Below, piece after piece: positions 1-7,058 of a stretch of DNA of 13,149 nt. Positions within the stretch are counted from its first letter, which is position 1. Every line of letters starts with the position of its first letter. The translations under genes and the position numbers were made by a program. The notes below the pieces were generated by a model. The model had not been told where the DNA came from and made no database searches. It was given only the letters and a program-made list of their open reading frames with translations. Location of the stretch: NCBI GenBank assembly GCA_934561335.1, contig CAKTGD010000027.1, positions 1-13,149 of the forward strand, given 5' to 3'. The DNA comes from an uncultured Oscillospiraceae bacterium (GTDB lineage Bacteria; Bacillota_A; Clostridia; Oscillospirales; Oscillospiraceae).

Positions 1-142
1 GCTTCCCCTTTTGGGCCATTTTTTACGGCTTAGGGGTGAACTTCTCTTTGTCAATTTGATTGTGTCATGATAGGATATTGCATGAATGTCTTTACTTTTC
101 GAAGCCCAACGCATGATGCTTGCGCATAATTTAAAAATTGTT

Positions 143-176
143 AAAAAACTGGGGCTCACATTGCTGCGAGCCCCAG
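143..176 (-). terminator. Intrinsic terminator of the left-going transketolase/aldolase operon
   Basis: A perfect 9-bp stem (CTGGGGCTC at 149-157, GAGCCCCAG at 168-176) encloses a 10-nt loop. Read on the minus strand it is followed directly by a run of six T (148-143), the classic rho-independent layout. It lies about 145 nt beyond the stop codon of the class II aldolase gene, so it most likely ends the 3020-to-321 transcript. The bases between (177-320) show no coding sign. Left of it (1-142) I see nothing supportable, except that a minus-strand ATG near position 19 could open a gene running off the window. Confidence 0.85.
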
Positions 177-320
177 CATTTCATTAACTTAATGACCTTG
201 TCCATAGTGGAGGTCTGGGTTATTGATTATCTTATTTTTCCAGCTCCTTGCTATTGGTCATACATAAAAGGCTTGTTTTGACCCCGACATTATGAGATTA
301 GGTTTGACCGGAGGTTCAGG

Positions 321-998
321 TTATCTCCGGATTAAAAGAGTTTCCGGAATTTTTTCGTGATCCTGCCCATAATAGCGGAAAATATCGGCGGTCTGCTGAA
401 TTTGCTCGGGCGTCATAAACTTTCGAATTCCCACAGCTTTAGCTGCCAGATAGCATTTTGCGGCCTCTTCCATATAAACAGCGGTATACAGCGCATCTTT
501 CAGTGTGGAGCCAACCGTCATCACTCCGTGATGGGCCAGAATAACAGCTCTTGCAGTTCCCAGGTAGGCCACTGTATCCTTCCCTACATCCACAGAGCCG
601 GGAGAACTGTAGGGCGCAATAGGCACATTGCCTCCGGCTACGTTTCCCAGCGTTGTCAGATTAACCGGAAAACAGGTATCCTCCACAATGCCCACCGCCG
701 TAGCATAGGGCTGGTGCGTATGGATTACTGCGTTAATATCCGCTCTGTGTTGCAGAATGTAGAGGATTCCGTCGGTATCTGAAGAGGGTTTCCGCCTGCC
801 TTCAATCACATGGCCGTTAATATCCATGACAATAATATCATCTGGAACCATTTCCTCGTAAATCATACCGGATGGTGTAATGAGGATTTCACCTGTGGGC
901 ATCCGCATTGTCAGATTGCCACCAGACAAGGCAATCAATTGGTAACGATCCAACAGCATGCCGTACCGAATCATCTGTTCCTTTTCCTTTGTGAACAT
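321..998 (-). CDS. Class II aldolase/adducin-family protein (AraD/FucA type)
   Basis: The 225-aa product is full length for the zinc-dependent class II aldolase/epimerase family (FucA about 215 aa, AraD about 231 aa). It is cytosolic and acts on a ketose phosphate. Visible landmarks are the substrate-phosphate loop SGGNLTMR (25-32), TPSGM (41-45), PSSD (71-74), the zinc ligands H93 and H95 in the HTH motif, and H157 in AHHG. At the position of the FucA catalytic Glu (PSSE) this protein has Asp74, as in L-ribulose-5-phosphate 4-epimerase (PSSDT). This leans towards AraD-like epimerase chemistry, though many uncharacterised aldolases share it. It is the last gene of the left-going operon, 83 nt after the transketolase C-subunit gene. 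The ATG at 998 fits the family's N-terminus but has only a distant GGGAGG upstream. Fold assignment is confident; substrate and reaction are not. Confidence 0.88.
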   Translation of the reverse strand: MFTKEKEQMIRYGMLLDRYQLIALSGGNLTMRMPTGEILITPSGMIYEEMVPDDIIVMDINGHVIEGRRKPSSDTDGILYILQHRADINAVIHTHQPYATAVGIVEDTCFPVNLTTLGNVAGGNVPIAPYSSPGSVDVGKDTVAYLGTARAVILAHHGVMTVGSTLKDALYTAVYMEEAAKCYLAAKAVGIRKFMTPEQIQQTADIFRYYGQDHEKIPETLLIRR

Positions 999-1081
999 CT
1001 CATGTTTTCCCGCAAGTCCTCCCTTAGAAATATGTTGCGGGCTCCTCCTTTCTGTCTAAACCATGTATACGGCAAAAGCAA

Positions 1082-2068
1082 TCAAACCTCAAGGAAATCC
1101 ACAAATCTTGCTGTGTCCAGATCCTCTTTGGAAATGGCAAGAGGCTGTTTCATTAGCTTTTCTGCAGCATGCACAATGTTCATAGCATCCAAACCGTATT
1201 TTTCCATCAGATACAGTTTAGACGCTCCGTGGGCATAGCCATCCAGACCGATTTTGATCAGATCTTTGTGAACACCATTTTCAACCATATAATCTGCCAT
1301 AGCGGAGCCAAGACCTCCGATTTTCAGGTGGTTTTCAATGGTGACTACACCATATTTCACGCTTTGCGCAGCCTCCAACAGGGATTCGTCCGTAAAGGGC
1401 TTGAGGGTGGACACATGCATATGCTGCACAGATACCCCCCTGTTCCGCAGAACAGAAACCGCTCGCATGGCCTCCTCCGTGCAGATGCTGGATGAAAGAA
1501 CCAGCAGATCCGTCCCCTTGGAAAGCACCCGAGCACGGTTGAACTGAATCGGCTCATTGGACGGGAAAAGACGAGGTACCTCCTTGCGCAGCATCCGTAT
1601 ATACACGGGTCCGTTATACTGATATGCCAGATCCAGCACACCCTCAATCTCTGTTGCGTCACCAATATCAATCACTGCCATATTGGGAACGGAGCGCATG
1701 ACAGCCACATCGTTGATGGCTTGATGCGAGACACCGCCGGGTGTGGTAATTCCTGGTACAAATCCCAGGAATACCACCGGAAGATTCGGGTAGGCAACGC
1801 TCATTTCTACCTGGTCCAGAATCCGGCGGTAAAGAAACACTGCAAAGGTGTGGATAAAAGGGCGATATCCTTCTCGGCACAGGCCTGCCGCCCAGGAGCA
1901 CATATTCTGCTCCGCAATGCCCATGGTAAAGTATCGTTCCGGGTATGTGGCGCGAAACGCTTTCACTTCACAAGAAGTTCCTAAATCTGCTGAAAGAACT
2001 ATCGCTTCCGAATGCTCCTTTGCAAACCGGATCATATTTTTTTCGTGTGTATTGACCGCAATTTCCAT
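1082..2068 (-). CDS. Transketolase, C-terminal (Pyr/C-domain) subunit
   Basis: The 328-aa product is the second half of a split thiamine-diphosphate transketolase. It carries the pyrimidine-binding domain and the C-terminal domain, and pairs with the upstream N subunit to transfer two-carbon ketol units. The catalytic Glu sits in GIAEQNM (E53), which activates the cofactor. Other conserved points are D26 in the SADLG stretch, DQ at 85-86, the THQAIND-like segment SHQAIND (114-120) followed by MRSVPNM, and YIRMLRK in the later part. The frame stays open to 2170, but that would overlap the N-subunit gene by 86 nt. The ATG at 2068 has an AAGGAGG site that overlaps the N-subunit stop codon, and its protein begins as family members do. 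Only 16 nt separate the two genes, so translation is probably coupled and subunit amounts matched. Confidence 0.93.
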   Translation of the reverse strand: MEIAVNTHEKNMIRFAKEHSEAIVLSADLGTSCEVKAFRATYPERYFTMGIAEQNMCSWAAGLCREGYRPFIHTFAVFLYRRILDQVEMSVAYPNLPVVFLGFVPGITTPGGVSHQAINDVAVMRSVPNMAVIDIGDATEIEGVLDLAYQYNGPVYIRMLRKEVPRLFPSNEPIQFNRARVLSKGTDLLVLSSSICTEEAMRAVSVLRNRGVSVQHMHVSTLKPFTDESLLEAAQSVKYGVVTIENHLKIGGLGSAMADYMVENGVHKDLIKIGLDGYAHGASKLYLMEKYGLDAMNIVHAAEKLMKQPLAISKEDLDTARFVDFLEV

Positions 2069-2084
2069 AGTTATGACTGCCTCC

Positions 2085-3020
2085 TTACATCGCTTCGTAA
2101 AATGCCTGATAGTCGGCCTTTTCTTCTTCGCTGATTCTGACAAAGTGCAAGAAGGGCCATTTTTTCTCAAGCAAAGGAATCCCGGTGGTGCCGCGGGTTC
2201 TGCAGAGGAGGATCAGGGGTTGCTCTGGGTGTGGCGTCTGCGCCGCCTGAAGGAGTTCTTCAATATTATGTCCGGAGCAGGTCACACATTTTGCTCCAAA
2301 GGCAGTAAATCTGGCTGCCAGCGGCTCCAGTGTCATCTGCTGGTCAACGGCACCTTCAACCTGTTGACCGTTGGCATCAATCACGATAACGAAATTATCC
2401 AGATGATAATAGCTGGCAGCCTGAATGCACTCCCAGGTCTGCCCTTCCTGTAACTCGCCGTCCCCCAACAGACAGTATACCTTGCCGGTCTCACCTTTCA
2501 TTTTGCGGGCGTGGGCTGTGCCGGCGGCAATGGAGACTGTCTGCCCAAGGGAGCCAGCTGTATTTTCGAAACCGGGTGAGTGTTCCGCGCCGATCATTTC
2601 CATGTTCCAACCATCTGCGTTAAACTTGTCCATACAGGCTGGGCTGATACGCCCAGCAGCCACTAAGGCGCTGTATATCACAGCGGCATAATGGCAGCAG
2701 GAAACAAAGAAGCGGTCCTTGTCGGGCGCCGGAGCACCGTTATAGAGAGCTCCTTTCTGATAATCCATATTGTCTGGGCCTGGCACACCTGGAAATGGCA
2801 ATGCGTCCCATGACCCCTGAGAGGGGTTGAGATCCATAATCTCTAAATACAGTGAGGCAACGATATCGGCGGAAGAGCATGCCTGCGCCAAGTAGCAGCC
2901 GCCGCGTTCAATTGCAATTTTTAAAATCTGTTTCCGGATGGATCTTGCGGCTTTTTCAATTTCGATAAGGGAAGAATGCAATTGTATCAGCTCCGTTCTC
3001 AAATGTTCAATAATGCGCAC
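2085..3020 (-). CDS. Transketolase, N-terminal (TPP-binding) subunit
   Basis: The 311-aa product is the thiamine-diphosphate-binding half of a two-subunit transketolase. The TPP/metal motif runs from GDG (186-188) through E189, W196 and E197 to D215 and N217. CCH (108-110) matches the SKGH segment that carries a substrate/TPP histidine, and SLGQ (157-160) is the usual loop. Unusually, the family's N-terminal GH[PI]GG signature reads GGCYLAQACSS here, so Tyr43 replaces the near-invariant histidine (His26 of E. coli TktA). This may signal a non-standard donor or acceptor. It is the first gene of the left-going operon. The listed start is GTG at 3020, with weak Shine-Dalgarno complementarity. 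An in-frame TTG at 2981 has GGAG nine nt upstream and would give 298 aa, closer to the usual N-terminus, so the start is uncertain. Confidence 0.9.
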   Translation of the reverse strand: MRIIEHLRTELIQLHSSLIEIEKAARSIRKQILKIAIERGGCYLAQACSSADIVASLYLEIMDLNPSQGSWDALPFPGVPGPDNMDYQKGALYNGAPAPDKDRFFVSCCHYAAVIYSALVAAGRISPACMDKFNADGWNMEMIGAEHSPGFENTAGSLGQTVSIAAGTAHARKMKGETGKVYCLLGDGELQEGQTWECIQAASYYHLDNFVIVIDANGQQVEGAVDQQMTLEPLAARFTAFGAKCVTCSGHNIEELLQAAQTPHPEQPLILLCRTRGTTGIPLLEKKWPFLHFVRISEEEKADYQAFYEAM

Positions 3021-3051
3021 AAATTTTCACTCACTCGCTTGCTGTATGCTC

Positions 3052-3080
3052 ATTTTTTCACGTTTTAAATTAATTGTCAA
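3052..3080 (-). promoter_or_regulatory. Candidate sigma-A promoter of the left-going operon
   Basis: On the minus strand there is a perfect -35 TTGACA (plus-strand TGTCAA at 3075-3080). A 17-nt spacer follows, then AAAAAT (3052-3057), a 4-of-6 match to the -10 consensus. A start near 3045 would leave a leader of about 25 nt before the GTG at 3020. The weak -10 suggests it may need activation, possibly by the protein bound at the inverted repeat 3121-3150. Confidence 0.55.
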
Positions 3081-3120
3081 GAAGTATTTTTGCTTTTTAT
3101 GTATATTTTTCGCAATGATT

Positions 3121-3150
3121 TTTGTTGCAATATACAATTAATGCAACAAA
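3121..3150. promoter_or_regulatory. Perfect 9-bp inverted repeat, probable operator in the divergent control region
   Basis: TTTGTTGCA (3121-3129) and TGCAACAAA (3142-3150) are exact reverse complements separated by 12 AT-rich bases. The site lies between the two divergent promoters. Its centre is about 63 bp upstream of the predicted right-going start and about 90 bp upstream of the left-going start. It sits outside both core promoters, which suits an activator better than a simple repressor. The SorC-family regulator encoded at the right end of the same locus is the natural candidate ligand, since that family binds imperfect or perfect dyads. The pairing is inference. Confidence 0.6.
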
Positions 3151-3163
3151 TAACGGTTTTATA

Positions 3164-3192
3164 TTGACATTTCATCATTAAACGAGTATATA
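3164..3192 (+). promoter_or_regulatory. Sigma-A promoter of the right-going dehydrogenase-kinase-lyase-symporter operon
   Basis: TTGACA (3164-3169), a 17-nt spacer and TATATA (3187-3192) form a near-consensus promoter. Transcription would start near 3199, giving a leader of about 70 nt. That leader contains a tandem 8-bp repeat (CAATCGCT at 3206-3213 and 3214-3221) and ends in the GGAGG ribosome binding site of the dehydrogenase gene. Confidence 0.75.
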
Positions 3193-3205
3193 AATCTTAA
3201 GTGGG

Positions 3206-3221
3206 CAATCGCTCAATCGCT
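3206..3221 (+). repeat. Tandem direct repeat of CAATCGCT in the leader
   Basis: Two exact, adjacent copies of an 8-bp unit lie just downstream of the predicted transcription start of the right-going operon. This may be a second regulator half-site pair at the start site or simply a slippage product. Its location inside the early transcribed region would suit a repressor site. Confidence 0.4.
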
Positions 3222-3270
3222 GCATGAACAAATGACCTAAAAATTAACATATTTTCATTGGAGGTTATAC

Positions 3271-4314
3271 ATGAAAGCCGTTGTGAAAATGCTCCCAGGT
3301 GAAGGCCACATGGAATATACCGACATTCCCGAACCACAGGTAACCGGTGATCTTGTCAAAATAAAAATTGCATATTCTGGAATTTGTGGAACGGATATTC
3401 ACGCAATGCGCGGAACCTACCCCAGCACAAAACCCCCCGTTGTTTTGGGACATGAATTTTCCGGTGTTGTTGTTGCCGTAGGCGAAAACGTCCGGAATAT
3501 TCATGTAGGAGATCGTGTCACCAGTGAAACCACCTATGAAACCTGCGGCAGCTGCCATTACTGCCATACCGGTGACCTAAATCTATGCGGCACACGCAGA
3601 GGCGTCGGCACAAATGTAAACGGCAGCATGGCAGAATACATTGTAAACCATGAAGCCAGGATTCATGTTTTGCCCGAGAATGTCAGCCTGCTCGCTGCCG
3701 CTCTGACAGAACCGCTGGCCTGCGGCGTTCATGCGGTTATTGAACGCGGCCATGTGCACGAGGGAGACATTGTCTGCGTATTCGGCGCCGGCGCTATTGG
3801 CCAGATGGTCGCTCAGGTTGCGCACGCCTGCGGTGCTACTGTGATTATGGCCGGCCTCTCCAGCGATGTGGAGCGCCTTCAGATTGCAACGCAGTGCGGT
3901 ATCCAGCGGACGGTAAATCAACAGGCCGAGGAGTTGTCCGATGTTATCTCCGAAATGACGAGTGGACTTGGCGTGGATCTCGCTTTTGAATGTTCTGGCG
4001 CCGTCCCGGCTGCAAACAAAGCGCTGGAAATCGTAAAAAAGGGGGGAAAAGTCATTCAGATGGGGGTTTTCTCTCACCCGCGCGAGTCTATCGCAACCGA
4101 CCTCATTCTGCATCACGAAATTCAGTATATGGGGTCCCGCAGTCAAAAGCCTTCTTCTTGGAAGTTAGCTCTGGAACTTATGGCTAAGGGAAATATCTGT
4201 CCAGAAAAAATCGTTACCAACATCGTTCCACTCAAAAATTGGCAGAGCGCCTTTGATCTGATCGCATCCGGGCAGGGTTGCAAGGGCGTTATTCAATGTT
4301 GTCAAAATATGTAA
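3271..4314 (+). CDS. Zinc-dependent medium-chain alcohol/polyol dehydrogenase
   Basis: The 347-aa product is a full-length medium-chain dehydrogenase of the sorbitol/threonine-dehydrogenase type, a soluble enzyme that oxidises a secondary alcohol with NAD(P). Catalytic zinc residues are Cys39 (GICGTD), His61-Glu62 (GHEFSG) and Glu147 (TEPLACG). The structural zinc site is complete, with cysteines 92, 95, 98 and 106. The Rossmann motif GAGAIG spans 172-177. The ATG has GGAGG six nt upstream. It is the first gene of the right-going operon, with the sugar kinase following after 27 nt, so a polyol-to-ketose (or reverse) step ahead of phosphorylation is the simplest reading. L-threonine or an aldehyde product of the aldolase are alternative substrates. 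Class is certain; substrate is not. Confidence 0.93.
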   Translation: MKAVVKMLPGEGHMEYTDIPEPQVTGDLVKIKIAYSGICGTDIHAMRGTYPSTKPPVVLGHEFSGVVVAVGENVRNIHVGDRVTSETTYETCGSCHYCHTGDLNLCGTRRGVGTNVNGSMAEYIVNHEARIHVLPENVSLLAAALTEPLACGVHAVIERGHVHEGDIVCVFGAGAIGQMVAQVAHACGATVIMAGLSSDVERLQIATQCGIQRTVNQQAEELSDVISEMTSGLGVDLAFECSGAVPAANKALEIVKKGGKVIQMGVFSHPRESIATDLILHHEIQYMGSRSQKPSSWKLALELMAKGNICPEKIVTNIVPLKNWQSAFDLIASGQGCKGVIQCCQNM

Positions 4315-4341
4315 GCGGGCCGCAGTTTAAAGGAGTTTTTT

Positions 4342-5775
4342 ATGACCGAAGCGTACTTACTCATTGACCTGAGTTCTGGCGCTGTCCGCGCATATGTGGT
4401 GACCCCTGACGGACAGAAGCGTGCGCAGAAAAGCTGTGCCATCCATAATGTCCGTGACCCGAAATACGCAGACGCGCTATCGTTCGACCCAAACCTCCTG
4501 CAACAAAATTTAATCAGTGTCTGTGCCGAAGCGGTCGCCGCTGCCGGAGAGGTCTGCATCGTTGCAGTATCCGCCACTAGTGCACGAGAGGGAATTGTTT
4601 TGCTGGATGCGGATAACCGTTCGTTAGGCGGCTATCCCAACATTGATAACCGCGGCCAGGCATGGGAACAGGAAATTGAAGATCACCACGGCATTTATGC
4701 GCGCAGCGGCCGCTGGGTCAGCACACTGTTCCCGGCAGTAAAGCTGCTGGGGCTTCGGACCGTATACCCGGAGATTTGGGAAAAGGCCACGCATTTCCTT
4801 TCGCTCAGCGACTGGGTGGGATGGCTGTTTACCGGGCAGGCCGGGTACGAGCAATCTCAGGCTTGCGAAACGCTGTTGTTTGACGTGCAGAGCGCCCAAT
4901 GGTCAGATGACCTCTGTTCCCGCTTTCAGATCCCGCGGAGCATGCTGCCGCCCGTCTTAAAATGCGGCAGCCTTTTAGGGGAAACACAGGCGGAAATCAG
5001 CCGAGCAATCGGCATCCCGTCAGGCATCCCATTCATTGTAGGCGGTGCAGATACCCAACTGGCTGTTGCTCACTGCCAACCAGCCGTCGGAGATATCGTG
5101 ATTGTTGCAGGCACAACCACCCCCATTGCTTACCTTTCGCCGCAATATTTGGTCGATCCAGAGGAACGGTGCTGGGTGGACCGACATGTAAGCGATAACC
5201 ACTACATCATCGAAACAAATGTGGGTGTTTCCGGTATGAACTATGACCGTGCCATTCGGATGCTCTATCCGGGCTGCTCTTACAATCAGGTGGAAGCAGA
5301 GCTCCGCACCCGTCAGCCAGGCAGATGCCTCTGCACCATAGGATCTATGATTTTCCATAAAGCAAAGTTGACTCCCATTGGTGGGTTTTTCATGGAAGCA
5401 CCTTTGAGCGACCAGATTGAGCGTGCCGACTTGGTCCTTTCCGTTTTGCTGGATTATGCATTCTCATTTAAAACAAATCTGGACCAGCTGTTGGATGTTG
5501 TCCACAAGGAGAATGCAGTGCTCTACGGTTGCGGCGGCGGCTTTATAGGCACAGTTCTGCCACAGCTGCTGGCCGACATTTCCGGCTGTGAAATTCGGGT
5601 TCCGCAAAACTTTGAGCTGGCCTCCTGTTCCGGCCTTGTGGATCAGATTAACCATTATTTTCAACGAACGGGGAATTCCGCACAGCTGCACCACATCATT
5701 ACTCCGCACCCCGCAGAAGTGTTGCTGCCCTATTACGAGCAATGGCAGGCATACCGCCATCTTCTGCACGGGTAA
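4342..5775 (+). CDS. FGGY-family carbohydrate kinase, LsrK-like motifs
   Basis: The 477-aa product is an ATP-dependent kinase of the FGGY (hexokinase/actin fold) family, which phosphorylates a ketose or a similar open-chain carbohydrate. The first phosphate-binding motif is DLSSGAVRA (9-17). The catalytic Asp is D237 in GGADTQL, AGTTTP (256-261) is the second phosphate motif, and GCGGG (396-400) is the adenosine motif. The segment SATSAREGIVL (77-87), NIDNRG (100-105) and LSLSDW (153-158) recall autoinducer-2 kinase LsrK (ACSMREGIVL, NVDAR, MISDW) more than xylulokinase, which has a GQMHG-type loop there. This comparison is from memory. The ATG has AAAGGAG six nt upstream, and the next gene starts 26 nt after the stop. 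Likely substrates are a ketopentose, a ketotetrose or a dihydroxypentanedione-like compound. No key residue is visibly missing. Confidence 0.9.
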   Translation: MTEAYLLIDLSSGAVRAYVVTPDGQKRAQKSCAIHNVRDPKYADALSFDPNLLQQNLISVCAEAVAAAGEVCIVAVSATSAREGIVLLDADNRSLGGYPNIDNRGQAWEQEIEDHHGIYARSGRWVSTLFPAVKLLGLRTVYPEIWEKATHFLSLSDWVGWLFTGQAGYEQSQACETLLFDVQSAQWSDDLCSRFQIPRSMLPPVLKCGSLLGETQAEISRAIGIPSGIPFIVGGADTQLAVAHCQPAVGDIVIVAGTTTPIAYLSPQYLVDPEERCWVDRHVSDNHYIIETNVGVSGMNYDRAIRMLYPGCSYNQVEAELRTRQPGRCLCTIGSMIFHKAKLTPIGGFFMEAPLSDQIERADLVLSVLLDYAFSFKTNLDQLLDVVHKENAVLYGCGGGFIGTVLPQLLADISGCEIRVPQNFELASCSGLVDQINHYFQRTGNSAQLHHIITPHPAEVLLPYYEQWQAYRHLLHG

Positions 5776-5801
5776 CGCGTATGTACAGGAAGGGAGAATT
5801 T

Positions 5802-6992
5802 ATGGAACAATTACAATTCAGCAGGGATACAGAAATACTCTATCAGGGTTCCTTTGTTCACGGGGACACATTGAAGCCTGAAGCACCGCCGCTCTACCCA
5901 ACCACAGCATTCCTCATGGACGATTTGGACATGCTGCACGCCGTAGATTCCGTAGGCGGCTACAGTTACAGCCGTGGAACCAATCCCACCCGTGATGCAC
6001 TCAACGAGGTTATCACCAACGCCGAGGGCGGCGAGGCTAGTCTGCTTTTCAGCGCCGGAATGGGTGCAATTACCAGCACCCTGTTGACCTTTGCTAAAAA
6101 GGGTGACCATGTCATTGCCAACAAAGATTTGTACGGTGAGACGATTGACTTCTTGACTAATTACCTTTCAGCATATGGTGTCGAAAGCACTTACGTTTCT
6201 TTTTCAGACCTTGATGCCGTCAGGAGTGCCATGCGTCCCAACACCCGGATTCTGTACTCCGAAGTGATTTCCAATCCCCTCACCAATGTGGTGGATATTC
6301 GGAAAATCAGCGAAATTGCCCATCTGGGCGGTGCGCTCTATTGCGTGGACAGCACCTTTACGACACCCTACGTAATCCGTCCTCTGGAGTACGGCGTAGA
6401 CCTTGTAATCCACAGCCTCACCAAGTATTTTAACGGTCACAGTGATGCCTCCGGCGGCAGTGTGACTGGTAAAAAGGAACTCATCGACAAGATTAGTCCG
6501 TTGATGCTGCTGCTAGGCAACAGCTTGGACCCCTACACCAGTTACGCAATTCTCCGGGGTGTCCGAACCATGGGACTGCGAGTTCGCAGACAGAACGAAA
6601 ATGCGATTAAGCTGGCGGCTTTCCTGGCTTCTGATCCCCACGTGCTTCGGGTCAATCACCCAAGTCTGGAAACACATCCTCAACACGCGCTGGCCAAGGA
6701 AATTTTCTCTGATGGCTATTACGGTGCGATTATAAGCTTCTCTGTGGAGGATGATATTGCTAAGTTAAATGAATTCATGCACCGCCTTCAGTTGGTGCGT
6801 TATCTGCCCTCTCTCGGCGGTTACCGCACCACGCTCTCTCACCCCGTCTCGTCATCTCATCACGATGTTCCGGAACCCATCCGTTTGAAAATGGGGATTC
6901 ATGACGGCATGCTCCGCATCAGTGTGGGATGTGAGGATATTCAGGACCTGATTACCGACTTCAGTCAGGCACTGACGGTATTTCAAGCGTAA
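5802..6992 (+). CDS. PLP-dependent trans-sulfuration (Cys/Met metabolism) family enzyme
   Basis: The 396-aa product has the full length and motifs of the cystathionine gamma-synthase/lyase, methionine gamma-lyase and O-acetylhomoserine sulfhydrylase family. These are cytosolic tetramers acting at C-S or C-O bonds of amino acids. Visible residues: Y56 and R58 in YSRGTNPT (cofactor phosphate), Tyr111 (ring stacking) and Asp183 in VDSTFTTP (pyridine nitrogen). The Schiff-base Lys208 is in HSLTKY, SLGGYRTT is present, and the carboxylate Arg is in LRISVG. At the site of methionine gamma-lyase Cys116 (LYGCT) this protein has Glu113 (LYGET), an unusual choice that may alter specificity. The open frame extends upstream to 5742 inside the kinase gene, but the ATG at 5802 has AGGAAGGGAG just ahead and the expected N-terminus. 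Which reaction it performs cannot be told from sequence alone. Confidence 0.9.
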   Translation: MEQLQFSRDTEILYQGSFVHGDTLKPEAPPLYPTTAFLMDDLDMLHAVDSVGGYSYSRGTNPTRDALNEVITNAEGGEASLLFSAGMGAITSTLLTFAKKGDHVIANKDLYGETIDFLTNYLSAYGVESTYVSFSDLDAVRSAMRPNTRILYSEVISNPLTNVVDIRKISEIAHLGGALYCVDSTFTTPYVIRPLEYGVDLVIHSLTKYFNGHSDASGGSVTGKKELIDKISPLMLLLGNSLDPYTSYAILRGVRTMGLRVRRQNENAIKLAAFLASDPHVLRVNHPSLETHPQHALAKEIFSDGYYGAIISFSVEDDIAKLNEFMHRLQLVRYLPSLGGYRTTLSHPVSSSHHDVPEPIRLKMGIHDGMLRISVGCEDIQDLITDFSQALTVFQA

Positions 6993-7058
6993 GATCACTG
7001 GATTTCACCTATTCAAGCATCGGATTATCAACCCCAAAATAAACAAAGGAGTTTGAGT

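Noticed and set aside
357..782. Long frames antisense to the aldolase, transketolase, kinase and PLP genes
   Set aside because: They are shadows of well-supported genes, without ribosome binding sites or recognisable domains.
2069..2170. Upstream extension of the transketolase C-subunit frame
   Set aside because: It would overlap the N-subunit gene by 86 nt and has no family similarity; the ATG at 2068 has its own GGAGG site.
1082..3020. Sulfo-transketolase pathway for sulfoquinovose
   Set aside because: That route also uses a split transketolase, but here the sulfosugar isomerases and a sulfonate exporter are missing, and a kinase and a PLP enzyme are present.
321..4314. Methylthioadenosine DHAP shunt (class II aldolase plus alcohol dehydrogenase)
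   Set aside because: No MTA phosphorylase or nucleosidase, methylthioribose kinase, or methylthioribose-1-phosphate isomerase is seen; the kinase is of FGGY type.
5742..5801. Upstream extension of the PLP enzyme frame into the kinase gene
   Set aside because: The ATG at 5802 has a strong ribosome binding site and gives the expected N-terminus.
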